A stretch of 9,613 bases of DNA from Bacillota bacterium (GTDB lineage Bacteria; Bacillota_E; Sulfobacillia; Sulfobacillales; Sulfobacillaceae). Each line of letters begins with the position of its first letter. The first letter of the stretch is position 1. The notes under the pieces are model-generated. The model did not search any database. It saw only the letters and a program-made list of their open reading frames with translations, and was not told the origin of the DNA. The stretch lies in NCBI GenBank assembly GCA_021802375.1, contig JAKAAL010000104.1:1-9613 (forward strand), read 5' to 3'. The position numbers and the translations under genes were made by a program. Shown here piece after piece: positions 1-6,339 of this stretch.

Positions 1-58
1 GTTTCTGCTCCTCGAGTTCTGACCAGCCAATCTCTTGCAATGCCTGAATCGGATTCAT
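1..58 (-). CDS. 5' end of an unidentified gene running off the left edge
   Basis: Read on the minus strand, an ATG at 58 opens a frame that stays open to the window edge and encodes MNPIQALQEIGWSELEEQK. A GGAG motif at 67-70 lies 8 nt upstream of this ATG, which favours it over the in-frame ATG at 64, only 2 nt from the motif. The gene would be divergent from the small membrane protein at 178 and share its intergenic region. Nineteen residues are too few to name a family. The short open length also leaves a real chance that the frame is not a gene. Confidence 0.4.
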   Translation of the reverse strand, partial: MNPIQALQEIGWSELEEQK

Positions 59-82
59 CGCCATCACTCCAACCGTCTATCC

Positions 83-109
83 TTGACATTTGCCTTAGAA
101 CAGTATAAC
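83..109 (+). promoter_or_regulatory. Sigma-70-type promoter candidate for the DUF2892 gene
   Basis: A perfect TTGACA (83-88) is followed after 15 nt by TATAAC (104-109). The spacing is shorter than the usual 17 nt, so the true -10 may be shifted a few bases downstream. No better pair lies between here and the ATG at 178. The 5' leader would be about 60 nt long and carries the dyad at 112-125. Confidence 0.45.
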
Positions 110-111
110 CT

Positions 112-125
112 AACCATAGTAGTTA
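112..125 (+). promoter_or_regulatory. Operator candidate, copy 1
   Basis: The 14-mer AACCATAGTAGTTA lies just downstream of the promoter candidate of the DUF2892 gene. It matches 13 of 14 bases of AACCATAATAGTTA at 612-625, in front of the winged-helix gene. The core is an imperfect 13-bp dyad. A related half (CATAGTTG) follows at once, giving a tandem look. Binding is inferred, not shown. Confidence 0.35.
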
Positions 126-177
126 TCATAGTTGCTACGCTAATTTGAGGGGTTTAAAAAATAGAGGGAGTTAGGTT

Positions 178-402
178 ATGATGGCCAACGAAAGTACTAC
201 AGACCGGATTATTAGGGTGGTGCTGGGATTAGTGTTAGGATTTCTTGTCTATCAACATATCGGCGGTACGGTCGGAGAGTGGATTTTTGGAGTTTTAGGC
301 GTTGTCTCTTTATTAACCGGCATCACCGGATTCTGTGCCATTTACCAATTGGTAGGCATTCGCACGTGTCCTTTGCCAACGGCACCCAAACATGTCGGTT
401 GA
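178..402 (+). CDS. YgaP-like inner-membrane protein (DUF2892 family)
   Basis: This is a 74-residue protein with two hydrophobic segments (about residues 13-27 and 33-48). It shows the family hallmarks: an N-terminal TDRIIRVVLGL stretch, then LLTGITGFCAIYQLVGIRTCP, with the usual glycine-rich turn and the paired cysteines. This is the transmembrane domain found at the C-terminus of the rhodanese YgaP, or standing alone as here. The stand-alone role is not established; the family often sits near sulfur-transfer or redox genes. GGGAG at 166-170 serves either ATG 178 (7 nt) or ATG 181 (10 nt). The gene has its own promoter candidate and a strong terminator, so it looks monocistronic. The same dyad that precedes the winged-helix gene at 712 lies in its leader. 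Confidence 0.88.
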   Translation: MMANESTTDRIIRVVLGLVLGFLVYQHIGGTVGEWIFGVLGVVSLLTGITGFCAIYQLVGIRTCPLPTAPKHVG

Positions 403-410
403 GTCCAGTG

Positions 411-446
411 AACGAACCCCCGGCGGGACCTCCGGGGGTTCGTTTT
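411..446 (+). terminator. Strong intrinsic terminator after the DUF2892 gene
   Basis: A perfect 13-bp stem, AACGAACCCCCGG (411-423) with its complement (432-444), encloses an 8-nt loop and ends in TTTT (443-446). It begins 9 nt after the stop codon. It should end the transcript of the small membrane protein and insulate the downstream gene. Confidence 0.92.
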
Positions 447-593
447 AGTTTAGGTCGCTGGTGGTCAATTCGCCCATCGGGCTGAACTCTGAACCGCCCT
501 TTAGCCAGGTGCCTAGGTTGCCAGAATGTGTGAAGAGAAGCCTCGAGGAGCAGAAACCCGTTTAGTTGTCTGCTAACGGACAGCGGTGGTAAT

Positions 594-625
594 TTGATGA
601 GATTTTGAGCAAACCATAATAGTTA
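594..625 (+). promoter_or_regulatory. Promoter and operator candidate upstream of the winged-helix gene (copy 2)
   Basis: TTGATG (594-599) is followed after 17 nt by TAATAG (617-622), a weak sigma-70-like pair. The dyad AACCATAATAGTTA (612-625) overlaps this -10 and is almost identical to the element at 112-125. Its 13-bp core AACCATAATAGTT pairs end to end with a single mismatch. An overlap with the -10 would suit repression. The leader to the GTG start would be about 85 nt. All of this is inferred from sequence pattern. Confidence 0.35.
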
Positions 626-711
626 AAGAGGATTCCCTTCAACGGATATCGAATACCGAGATGATTATGGACCGTAACGGCAATGGCGTTGGTCGTAACT
701 AGGGAGATGAA

Positions 712-1665
712 GTGGTGGCAGCTGGTAGCGAGGTCGCACGCAATACGGTACGACGAGACATATTACAGCGATTGTATAAGGCGGCAGGGCTTCATCATCA
801 TCCTTTTTCAGCCGCGGAGCTGGCCCAAGCTATGGGGCAGAGTTTGACCGAGGAATTTATATCCGATCTCAACAGTTTGCGGGAACAAGGCTACGTGCGT
901 TATGAGAAATCTTCCAGCGATCACCTGGGCACATTTCCTGTCCAGTTGGACTCTCGCGGACTCTCGCTGATGGAAAGCCCGGATCTATTTAATCGACATT
1001 TTCCGAGTGTCTTTAATCGGGAATCGGAGTGGACGAAACCTCCGGCTTTGGATGAACAAGAAGATCAAAGGTCGGTTAATTTTCTGCGCCGAACGGTGCT
1101 TGAGGCCTTATGGGAAACGTTTCAACTCGATCCCGATGCTCATGTTCAGCAAGCAAGCCTGGTGCATCACCTCAATGTGGCGCCGACGACCTTGACGCCT
1201 GTCATTAAAATGCTGGAACATGAAGGCTATCTCTCTATGACGGCATTTTTAGATGGCGACTACATGGTTAAACTGGCGGATCATGGCACGCAATTGCTGG
1301 GAAATCCATCGGCGTTCAATTTGACTTTCCCCCCGGAAACCCCTGCGCGATCCACGGTCAGAGCAACGGATGAACCTTCCTCCGAGGCGCTGCACGCGAT
1401 GACGACGCCAACGGCCGATGCCCAATCCGTCATTTCCTCGCAGTTGGATGCCATCCAACAACAAATTGCTCAAATGGATTCTCTGGATGACCGCCAAACC
1501 TTGGCAACGTTGATAGATGTCGTCCAGGCTTGGTTGAATACTTCGCAAGGGGGCTATCAGGGAATGCTCGCTCCCTTTGCCGACGCGCTCGAACAAAATC
1601 CCACGGTGGCTGCGTCAGTGGCTGCCGTTGTCTGGTCCTGGCTCACCAGCGCGCCTAATTCCTAA
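712..1665 (+). CDS. Putative regulator with two tandem winged-helix-like units
   Basis: This 317-residue soluble protein has an internal duplication. Unit 1 (about residues 14-98) and unit 2 (about 126-207) each begin RR-x-(I/V)-L-x-x-L-(Y/W), carry a leucine/alanine helix region, then a GY(V/L) strand start, and close with G-x-x-L-x-x-x-P-x-x-FN-x-x-FP. The pattern fits winged helices followed by a shared cap motif. A polar linker (208-235), a glutamine-rich helix (SSQLDAIQQQIAQMD, 242-256) and an alanine-rich helical tail follow, perhaps for oligomerisation. The start is GTG 712 or GTG 715; AGGGAG at 701-706 is 5 or 8 nt away. I do not recognise a named family, and DNA binding is inferred. 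The gene stands alone, with a dyad in its promoter shared with the DUF2892 gene, which suggests autoregulation. Confidence 0.75.
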   Translation: MVAAGSEVARNTVRRDILQRLYKAAGLHHHPFSAAELAQAMGQSLTEEFISDLNSLREQGYVRYEKSSSDHLGTFPVQLDSRGLSLMESPDLFNRHFPSVFNRESEWTKPPALDEQEDQRSVNFLRRTVLEALWETFQLDPDAHVQQASLVHHLNVAPTTLTPVIKMLEHEGYLSMTAFLDGDYMVKLADHGTQLLGNPSAFNLTFPPETPARSTVRATDEPSSEALHAMTTPTADAQSVISSQLDAIQQQIAQMDSLDDRQTLATLIDVVQAWLNTSQGGYQGMLAPFADALEQNPTVAASVAAVVWSWLTSAPNS

Positions 1666-1692
1666 GGGTCTGGGGCATAAGTCCCCCAACCC
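1666..1692 (+). terminator. Weak hairpin after the winged-helix gene
   Basis: Immediately after the TAA, GGGTCTGGGG (1666-1675) can pair with CCCCCAACCC (1683-1692) with two internal mismatches and a 7-nt loop. No T-run follows, so intrinsic termination is uncertain. Confidence 0.3.
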
Positions 1693-2246
1693 AGGATATT
1701 AGAACCCCGAACTCGGCATGGTGACGATCCTCAAAGGGCGATCTTTCGAGTTTTGCACCAGGTGCCTGGGTCACTGACGGCTCTCAGCCGACCGTCCGCC
1801 TACCTCTGGAGGCGGTTCTGCCTAAGTCAGAGCCGCTTTCGCCCTGGCCCAACACCGCTTGGGCCAACGCGTGCTCTGGTTTGGGATGTGGAACGGATGC
1901 CATTTTCTGGCTGCCCGGGCGCTCGGCTCAAACTCGATGCCGCAACACCAGCCCCTTATCAAGGTGAGACCTTAGGGCCGAATCCAAACACCTACCGCCT
2001 GCTTCCAGCTGGCACGCGGCCGGTGTTTCGCAGCCCAATCGGCATCGAATCCAAAGTGATGAGGAGAGAGGATGCCGCGGTGCGAATCGCGTTGAACGGA
2101 GGCTGGGATCCAAAATCCCGGGGTCTCTTGCTGCTTTTCGGTGATTTCCAGAGTGAAAGTGTGAGATCATAGCGTTACTGAAAACTTAGACCGTACGCTC
2201 ATCGTGGGTGGCAAAATACGCGCAAGGGCAGGAATTTGCGGCTGGG
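1693..2246. other. Gap without a supported gene; several hairpins
   Basis: A 139-codon frame (1753-2172) spans most of this gap, but it has no Shine-Dalgarno sequence, a proline/arginine-rich composition and no recognisable motif. I do not call it. Inverted repeats are present: CCGCCT/AGGCGG (1796-1801/1810-1815), TGGCCCAA/TTGGGCCA (1845-1852/1859-1866) and GGGAT/ATCCC (2105-2109/2115-2119). They might reflect a structured RNA or the remains of a mobile element. I cannot assign either. Confidence 0.5.
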
Positions 2247-2255
2247 TTAAGGAGG
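2247..2255 (+). promoter_or_regulatory. Ribosome binding site that fixes the BrkB-type start
   Basis: TTAAGGAGG lies 6 nt before ATG 2262. The in-frame GTG at 2208, 54 nt upstream, has no such site. The family's N-terminus also fits the shorter form. Confidence 0.85.
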
Positions 2256-2261
2256 CAGTCA

Positions 2262-3131
2262 ATGCGGTTTGGGATCCTGAGATGGATGATGCACTGGGGA
2301 AAGTTGCTAGCCGGTCGAATGACCCAAGACGACATGTTTGCCTATGCGGCAGCCTTGGCTTATAATTTTTTATTTGCCTTGTTTCCTCTCATTCTGTTTT
2401 TAAGCGCCTTGTTGGCATTTTTGCATCTTTCGCCCCATCTGCACGAGGTATTTAAGGGACCGCTCAGCCAGTTGCTGCCCGTCTCATTGGTATCTTTCAT
2501 TGCCACGGCTTGGAAGCAACTGGTGGCTACGCGCCACCCGACTCTCCTCTCGCTGGGTGCCCTAGGTTTTTTGTCGGGCATGTCGGGGGCTTTCCGACAA
2601 CTCATTGAAGCCATGAATCACGCGTACGAGTTTCCCTTGCCCCGCCGTCGGCATTTGTGGAAGAGTTACGTTTTGTCGGTGCTGTCGGGCCTGGCGATTG
2701 GCTTAATCATTGCTCTGGCCCTCTTGTTGGCCTCGGTTAGTTCCCAGTTTTTGCATTCCCTGGTCTGGGTGATATTCAAATTACTGGTGCCGTCAGGCCT
2801 GTTGATCGCTCTGCGTTGGATTGGCTTGGTCATTTTGTTGTGGCTGACCTTAATTGTGCTCTACGCGCTACTGCCCGATCAACCGCGGCCGATTCGGTGG
2901 TTGAATCCAGGAGCCTTGTCGGCGTTGGCTATATGGGTATTGATTTCTTTAGGCTTTTCCTTTTATATTGACCGATTTAATACATATGATCGCATCTACG
3001 GGAGCCTTGGCGCCATTATTCTCCTCATGTTGTATCTCTATTTTGCGGGCGTGGCTTTAGTCGTCGGTGCCGAAATTACCGCGCTAACGGATGCAGATTT
3101 TAATCATTCGACACCGATAAAGAAACGGTAA
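2262..3131 (+). CDS. YihY/virulence factor BrkB family membrane protein
   Basis: This 289-residue polytopic membrane protein belongs to the family once misnamed ribonuclease BN. Family marks are AAALAYNFLFALFPLILFL (29-47), the PTLLSLGALGFLSGMSGAFRQLIEAMNHAY stretch in the middle, NPGALSALAIW (215-225), and the C-terminal run from FSFYIDRFNTYDRIYGSLG to LYLYFAGVALVVGAEITAL. About six membrane segments are visible: roughly 33-55, 94-110, 136-159, 176-204, 217-236 and 248-271. The length matches the family. The cellular role is not established; transport or envelope functions have been proposed for relatives. I chose ATG 2262 for its AAGGAGG site. The gene appears to be monocistronic, with large gaps on both sides. 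Confidence 0.93.
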   Translation: MRFGILRWMMHWGKLLAGRMTQDDMFAYAAALAYNFLFALFPLILFLSALLAFLHLSPHLHEVFKGPLSQLLPVSLVSFIATAWKQLVATRHPTLLSLGALGFLSGMSGAFRQLIEAMNHAYEFPLPRRRHLWKSYVLSVLSGLAIGLIIALALLLASVSSQFLHSLVWVIFKLLVPSGLLIALRWIGLVILLWLTLIVLYALLPDQPRPIRWLNPGALSALAIWVLISLGFSFYIDRFNTYDRIYGSLGAIILLMLYLYFAGVALVVGAEITALTDADFNHSTPIKKR

Positions 3132-3151
3132 ACTCGCCGCCCAAGCCTTCT

Positions 3152-3186
3152 GCAATCGAAAATTGCGTGGACGTCCATTCTTTTTT
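3152..3186 (+). terminator. Possible terminator after the BrkB-type gene
   Basis: A GCAAT/ATTGC hairpin (3152-3156/3162-3166) and an adjacent palindrome TGGACGTCCA (3168-3177) are followed by TTCTTTTTT up to 3186. The pieces of a terminator are present. The stem nearest the T-run is short, however, so efficiency is uncertain. Confidence 0.4.
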
Positions 3187-3494
3187 ATGACGTTTGTTGA
3201 ACGATCATGCGCTAAAGCTGCCTATTCGTAGATTACTTGATGGTTTGATTGCACGCAATCGATAATGACGGATCGAGCCGCGACCGCCGGGTTCATAAAG
3301 ACTGCTTATGAAGGCGAGCGTGTCCTGACTGCGTGAAAACCACTGAAGCGTTGAAAGCCAAGCACAAGATCTCGGATACGGTGGAAAAGGGTTCAGGTTG
3401 ACCGGGAGCCAGGTTGGTCGTTCGCAGTGGCGACCAACGGGGATCTCTCAGCTTCTGACCCACTTCAGCCGCCTGAGAGTTTCTCAAGAACATT

Positions 3495-3674
3495 GTGAAC
3501 CAGAAACTCGCGTTAATCCGGGTGAGTGAGGAATTTATTCAGCGTTTTCGCGCGATCGTTAAAGACCCTGAGATGTCGGATATCAATCGACTGCAACGAG
3601 AAACTGCAGTGGGTCTTCTGGCTGGCAGGGGTGAACATAAAAACTCGCGATCATTCGGTGCCACTCTGGTCTGA
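3495..3674 (+). CDS. Doubtful 59-residue ORF, possibly a gene remnant
   Basis: A GTG-started frame encodes 59 residues. The first 40 look like ordinary protein with amphipathic helices (for example SEEFIQRFRAIVKDPEMSD, residues 11-29), while the end is basic and unstructured. There is no Shine-Dalgarno sequence before GTG 3495, and the start lies inside the loop of the 3477-3509 inverted repeat. An overlapping 92-codon frame (3526-3804) has no better support. I recognise no family. It may be a fragment of a decayed gene rather than an expressed peptide. Confidence 0.22.
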   Translation: MNQKLALIRVSEEFIQRFRAIVKDPEMSDINRLQRETAVGLLAGRGEHKNSRSFGATLV

Positions 3675-4236
3675 CTCCCTTCGTCGCGCGAAATTCATAA
3701 GAAATCGACCACCCTGCCTGCGAACTTTTTTTCGGTTGATCACCACCATTCACACTTCGAACCATGCCCTCGGTAGCTCAGCATTTCGAAATAGTTCCGG
3801 ATAAGGAGCGACCGTGGCAAAGCAGGCACTGCCGACATCGGCAGGGAATGTTCTGGGGGAACCTGATGGTCTTGCGAAGAATGGATGCCTGCGGGCGGCC
3901 GTATGGTTCTCGGCCATAGGGTTCGGTCAAAATCGAACATGGCCGCTCCAAGGAAGTAGGGGGTACGATTGGGGCCTTAGACCGCATTTAGCAAAGCAGA
4001 GCCTAGCATTTCAACGATGTAGTCCCCCCGGAGGGCACAATCGGTGTCCATCCCTCGTAATTTTAGGGAAGGCTTTCTACGGGTCGAGAGAGGCTATCTC
4101 TGATTTCTCCTCGACAGCGCCAGTCATCCTACACAACGCCGCCTAAATCCGTGGTATGTTGGGTGCAGACGGAGTGGCTTACGGATATGGATTCGGGTGG
4201 ACACGATCGGGTAGAGGCTGGCTGCGTTTTCACGTC

Positions 4237-4274
4237 ATCCGTGGTGATGGCGGGAGCAGAGGTCGCCGCCGGAT
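4237..4274 (+). ncRNA. Stem-loop in the leader of the PrsW-family gene
   Basis: ATCCG (4237-4241) pairs with CGGAT (4270-4274), and within it GGCG (4249-4252) pairs with CGCC (4264-4267). A second small stem AACGG/CCGTT lies just before the ribosome binding site. The leader could therefore fold and influence expression. It matches no riboswitch class that I can recognise, and chance pairing in GC-rich DNA is possible. Confidence 0.22.
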
Positions 4275-4336
4275 AGGTTCTGCGGCCGGGAAGTCTGCGA
4301 ACGGAAAATAACCCCGTTGGGTCAGGAGATGATGTC

Positions 4337-5293
4337 ATGAATTATGCTCCGGTTAGAGGCCGATGCTCCCAATGCGGAGATCCGATAGATGGGGACTTAT
4401 GCGAAAGTTGTCGAAGTCAGCAGAACGGCATTTTTGCCATCGCGCATCGCCGCCTGCCGCGAAACGGATTGTTCTACATCGTCACGCTTATCAAGTCGCG
4501 GCTCTTTCTTGGGCTCTTGATTTTTGCCATCGTCCCTATCCTGCTCACCGACTTCCACCTTAATATAGTGGATGGGATGATGATATATTTTTCCTTATTC
4601 TGGTTTTTTGTCTTTCAACCATTAATGGCCGCGCAGATCCAGATGCCCTTTGGATCCCTGCTGGTCGACATGGGAGCTTATGTCTTTACCGGAAGTGTAG
4701 GCGCGCTGTTTGCCTTGGCCGTCGAATCGTTTTGGACAGCTCACGGCGCCAACCGGCTTTTGGATTCGCGATATTTCTTCCTGTCCGCTCCCGGTTACAT
4801 TTTATTTGTGGGCTTGACGGAAGAGTTTGCGAAACAGATCTTCGTCCTGGTAGTTTTGGGGATCAATCGGGCCAAGCACACGGTGTGGAACCCTTTGGTC
4901 TATATGATGATTGGAATTAGCTCGGGCCTTGGGTTTTCAGCCATCGAAAATATTCTCTACGTACAACATGGGATTAGCTTTGACGACTTGCACCGGGGCA
5001 TAGGATTAGGCGCCATGACGGCCTTGAGTCGCGCACTGTATACCCCATTCTTGCATGCGATTTGGGCTGGTATTTTGGCCTACGCGTTGGGGGTAGTCGC
5101 CAAACGCGGGTATCGAGACTGGGCTCTAGCGCTGGGCGCTTTGATTTTGGCGGCCACCTTGCACGGCGTCTATGATGCATCGCTTAAATCGCATGGAGGT
5201 TTGTCGATCCTGGATGTCGCGCTGTCTTATCTGGTGTTTTTAGGCGTGCTGTTGAACCATCGACGGGGGCAAGAACGTTCCGACGCGGCTTAA
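4337..5293 (+). CDS. PrsW-family intramembrane protease with N-terminal zinc ribbon
   Basis: This 318-residue protein starts with a zinc-ribbon-like knuckle: C10-x-x-C13 and C22-x-x-C25. About seven to eight membrane segments follow. The glutamic-protease signature motifs of the PrsW/CAAX-like superfamily are all present: EE-x-x-x-K (E162, E163, K166) in GLTEEFAKQ, F200-x-x-x-E204-x-x-x-Y208 in GLGFSAIENILY, H240 in TPFLHAIWAG, and H276-x-x-x-D280 in LHGVYD. In Bacillus subtilis PrsW cleaves an anti-sigma factor. The substrate here is unknown, although an anti-sigma-like protein is encoded about 3.5 kb away. AGGAG (4324-4328) lies 8 nt before the ATG. The gene appears to stand alone and converges on the aquaporin gene. 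Confidence 0.93.
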   Translation: MNYAPVRGRCSQCGDPIDGDLCESCRSQQNGIFAIAHRRLPRNGLFYIVTLIKSRLFLGLLIFAIVPILLTDFHLNIVDGMMIYFSLFWFFVFQPLMAAQIQMPFGSLLVDMGAYVFTGSVGALFALAVESFWTAHGANRLLDSRYFFLSAPGYILFVGLTEEFAKQIFVLVVLGINRAKHTVWNPLVYMMIGISSGLGFSAIENILYVQHGISFDDLHRGIGLGAMTALSRALYTPFLHAIWAGILAYALGVVAKRGYRDWALALGALILAATLHGVYDASLKSHGGLSILDVALSYLVFLGVLLNHRRGQERSDAA

Positions 5294-5509
5294 CCCGTCA
5301 AAGGCCTTTCCCCCTCAAAGCGGCCCGACGTGCCCGGATCTTTCCCAGAGACGACTCGGCTCCTGTCGATTCGGTCAGCGAAGTGGCCAGTCATGCGCTG
5401 TTCAAAGGTGACGGTGCTTCGCTGGAATTCGGGCCAAGCGGCGGGGCGGATAGGCCACGCGGCGCGCATGGACCTTGGTAGTCAGCATAGCCGTCATGCG
5501 ATTCACGTC
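5294..5509. other. Convergent gap between the protease and aquaporin genes
   Basis: These 216 nt separate two convergent genes. I see no clear intrinsic terminator: there is the palindrome AAAGGCCTTT (5300-5309) but no T-run after a strong stem. A plus-strand frame from 5330 to 5707 is antisense to the aquaporin tail and is not called. Confidence 0.5.
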
Positions 5510-5689
5510 TTAGCGCTTTTCCCCGAAGTCACGGGACCCAGTGTCTTCCGACAATTGATGCCAACGCTGGCTTCGAAATACGCCGTCGGGGTCATGGTGG
5601 AAATGGAAAAGTTTAGCGATCTCTACTTCTTGGTAGAGCCACGGGAACAAGAGGAGCAACAGAGCGACGCCAACGACACCACCCCCCCC
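5510..5689 (-). pseudogene. Out-of-frame C-terminal tail of the aquaporin gene
   Basis: Just past the eight-base C-run (5682-5689, read as G8), the frame one base away encodes GGVVGVALLLLLFPWLYQEV (about 5630-5689) and then EIAKLFHFHHD, ending at a stop at 5510-5512. This supplies the last membrane helix and the cytoplasmic tail that MIP channels need. The annotated frame has instead a cysteine/serine-rich end. One extra G, or two fewer, would join the frames into a protein of about 266 residues, a normal MIP length. The cause could be a real mutation, phase variation, or a sequencing or assembly error. Confidence 0.75.
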
Positions 5690-6312
5690 AATGGACCTAT
5701 CCAATAGACCCACCAGCCGTGCCATGCGTGACTAATCAATTCGGGGCCGAAACTGCGAGCAGGATTCGTACTAGTTCCTGACCACGGTGCTTCCAACCAC
5801 ACCATTACTGCATACAAAGGAGCAAAGAGCATGGGCGTGTATTTTCTCCAAGTCCGGCTGCGCAAAAACAGGAACAAACCAATCACCAGGCAGATGCTGG
5901 CCATACCTTCCCCCACCACCGCCAGAAAGTCTCCTGAAGGCCCAGGCAGCGTGGCAGCGTCATGGACGGAGAAGGCCCAGCGGCCAAAGACCTTGCTCAG
6001 GAGCCAAGCTCCTGCGATTGCGCCCAGCACTTGAGCACCGATGTAACTCAGAGCCAGACGGCCTGACAATTTCTTTTGCATCCAAAAGGCTAAGGTGATT
6101 ACGGGATTGATATGGGCTCCACTGGTCTTTCCCACCGGGGATACCGCAATCAAGCCGCCGGTGGTTCCAAACAAGAATCCGGTCAAGGCCCGTCTGAGCG
6201 CCGCCGCCGGGATCCAGTGAATGACCGGACTCATCACAGAGAAATCCAACACCACAAACGAGCAACCGACCCAGATGAGAGCCAGTGTGCCCCAAAATTC
6301 CGAAAGGACCAT
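5623..6312 (-). CDS. Aquaporin / MIP family channel, frame broken near the 3' end
   Basis: As read, the frame gives 229 residues. MIP family marks are the N-terminal LSEFWGTLALIWVG helix, the first pore box SGAHINPV (N69-P70-V71, with valine where alanine is usual), and the second box SGTSTNPARSFGP (N183-P184-A185, with R186). Five membrane helices are visible. The sixth starts as WWVYWIGPLGG and is then lost at the homopolymer, and is found in another frame (5510-5689). The protein would conduct water or small neutral solutes across the membrane. ATG 6312 has no Shine-Dalgarno sequence close by; a perfect AAGGAGG sits 27 nt upstream, 6 nt before an in-frame CTG at 6333. The gene follows the isochorismatase-like gene on the same strand, 237 nt downstream. 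Confidence 0.88.
   Translation of the reverse strand: MVLSEFWGTLALIWVGCSFVVLDFSVMSPVIHWIPAAALRRALTGFLFGTTGGLIAVSPVGKTSGAHINPVITLAFWMQKKLSGRLALSYIGAQVLGAIAGAWLLSKVFGRWAFSVHDAATLPGPSGDFLAVVGEGMASICLVIGLFLFLRSRTWRKYTPMLFAPLYAVMVWLEAPWSGTSTNPARSFGPELISHAWHGWWVYWIGPLGGVVSLASLCCSSCSRGSTKK
5682..5689 (-). repeat. Homopolymer of eight bases at the aquaporin frame break
   Basis: Eight consecutive C on the plus strand (G on the coding strand) lie at codons 208-211 of the aquaporin. Such a tract is prone to slippage, and it is exactly where the two protein-like frames meet. Confidence 0.9.
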
Positions 6313-6339
6313 GCGTGTTTTCGATGCGATCAGTCCGCA

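Larger units (their letters stand above)
3187..4336. other. Long gap with probable decayed coding sequence
   Basis: No intact gene can be named in this stretch. Between 3265 and 3674 short protein-like stretches follow one another in shifting frames: a 23-codon frame from ATG 3265, a frame containing ACPDCVKTTEAL (about 3315-3395), and the 59-codon ORF at 3495. This suggests a frame-broken gene. Inverted repeats occur at 3247-3260 (GATTGC/GCAATC), 3413-3438 (GTTGGTCG/CGACCAAC) and 3477-3509 (GAGTTTCT/AGAAACTC). From 3814 to 4146 a 110-codon GTG-started frame has AAGGAG 5 nt upstream, but its product shows no family feature and I leave it as doubtful. The last 200 nt form the leader of the PrsW gene. 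Confidence 0.5.

Noticed and set aside
1753..2172. 139-codon plus-strand frame after the winged-helix gene
   Set aside because: No ribosome binding site, composition rich in proline and arginine, no recognisable motif, and it is interleaved with hairpins. The minus-strand frame over 1928-2170 is no better.
2041..2175. Suspected end of an insertion sequence
   Set aside because: The bases looked vaguely like transposon ends, but I found no second end, target duplication or transposase in the window.
2208..2261. Upstream GTG start giving a longer BrkB-type protein
   Set aside because: It has no Shine-Dalgarno sequence, while ATG 2262 has AAGGAGG at 6 nt, and the family N-terminus fits the shorter form.
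3814..4146. 110-codon plus-strand frame with AAGGAG 5 nt before a GTG
   Set aside because: The start signal is good, but the product shows no domain, membrane segment or ordinary protein pattern, and competing frames cover the same bases. It is kept only as a note within the gap.
5330..5707. 125-codon plus-strand frame
   Set aside because: Its second half is antisense to the aquaporin's 3' end and tail, and it lacks a ribosome binding site.
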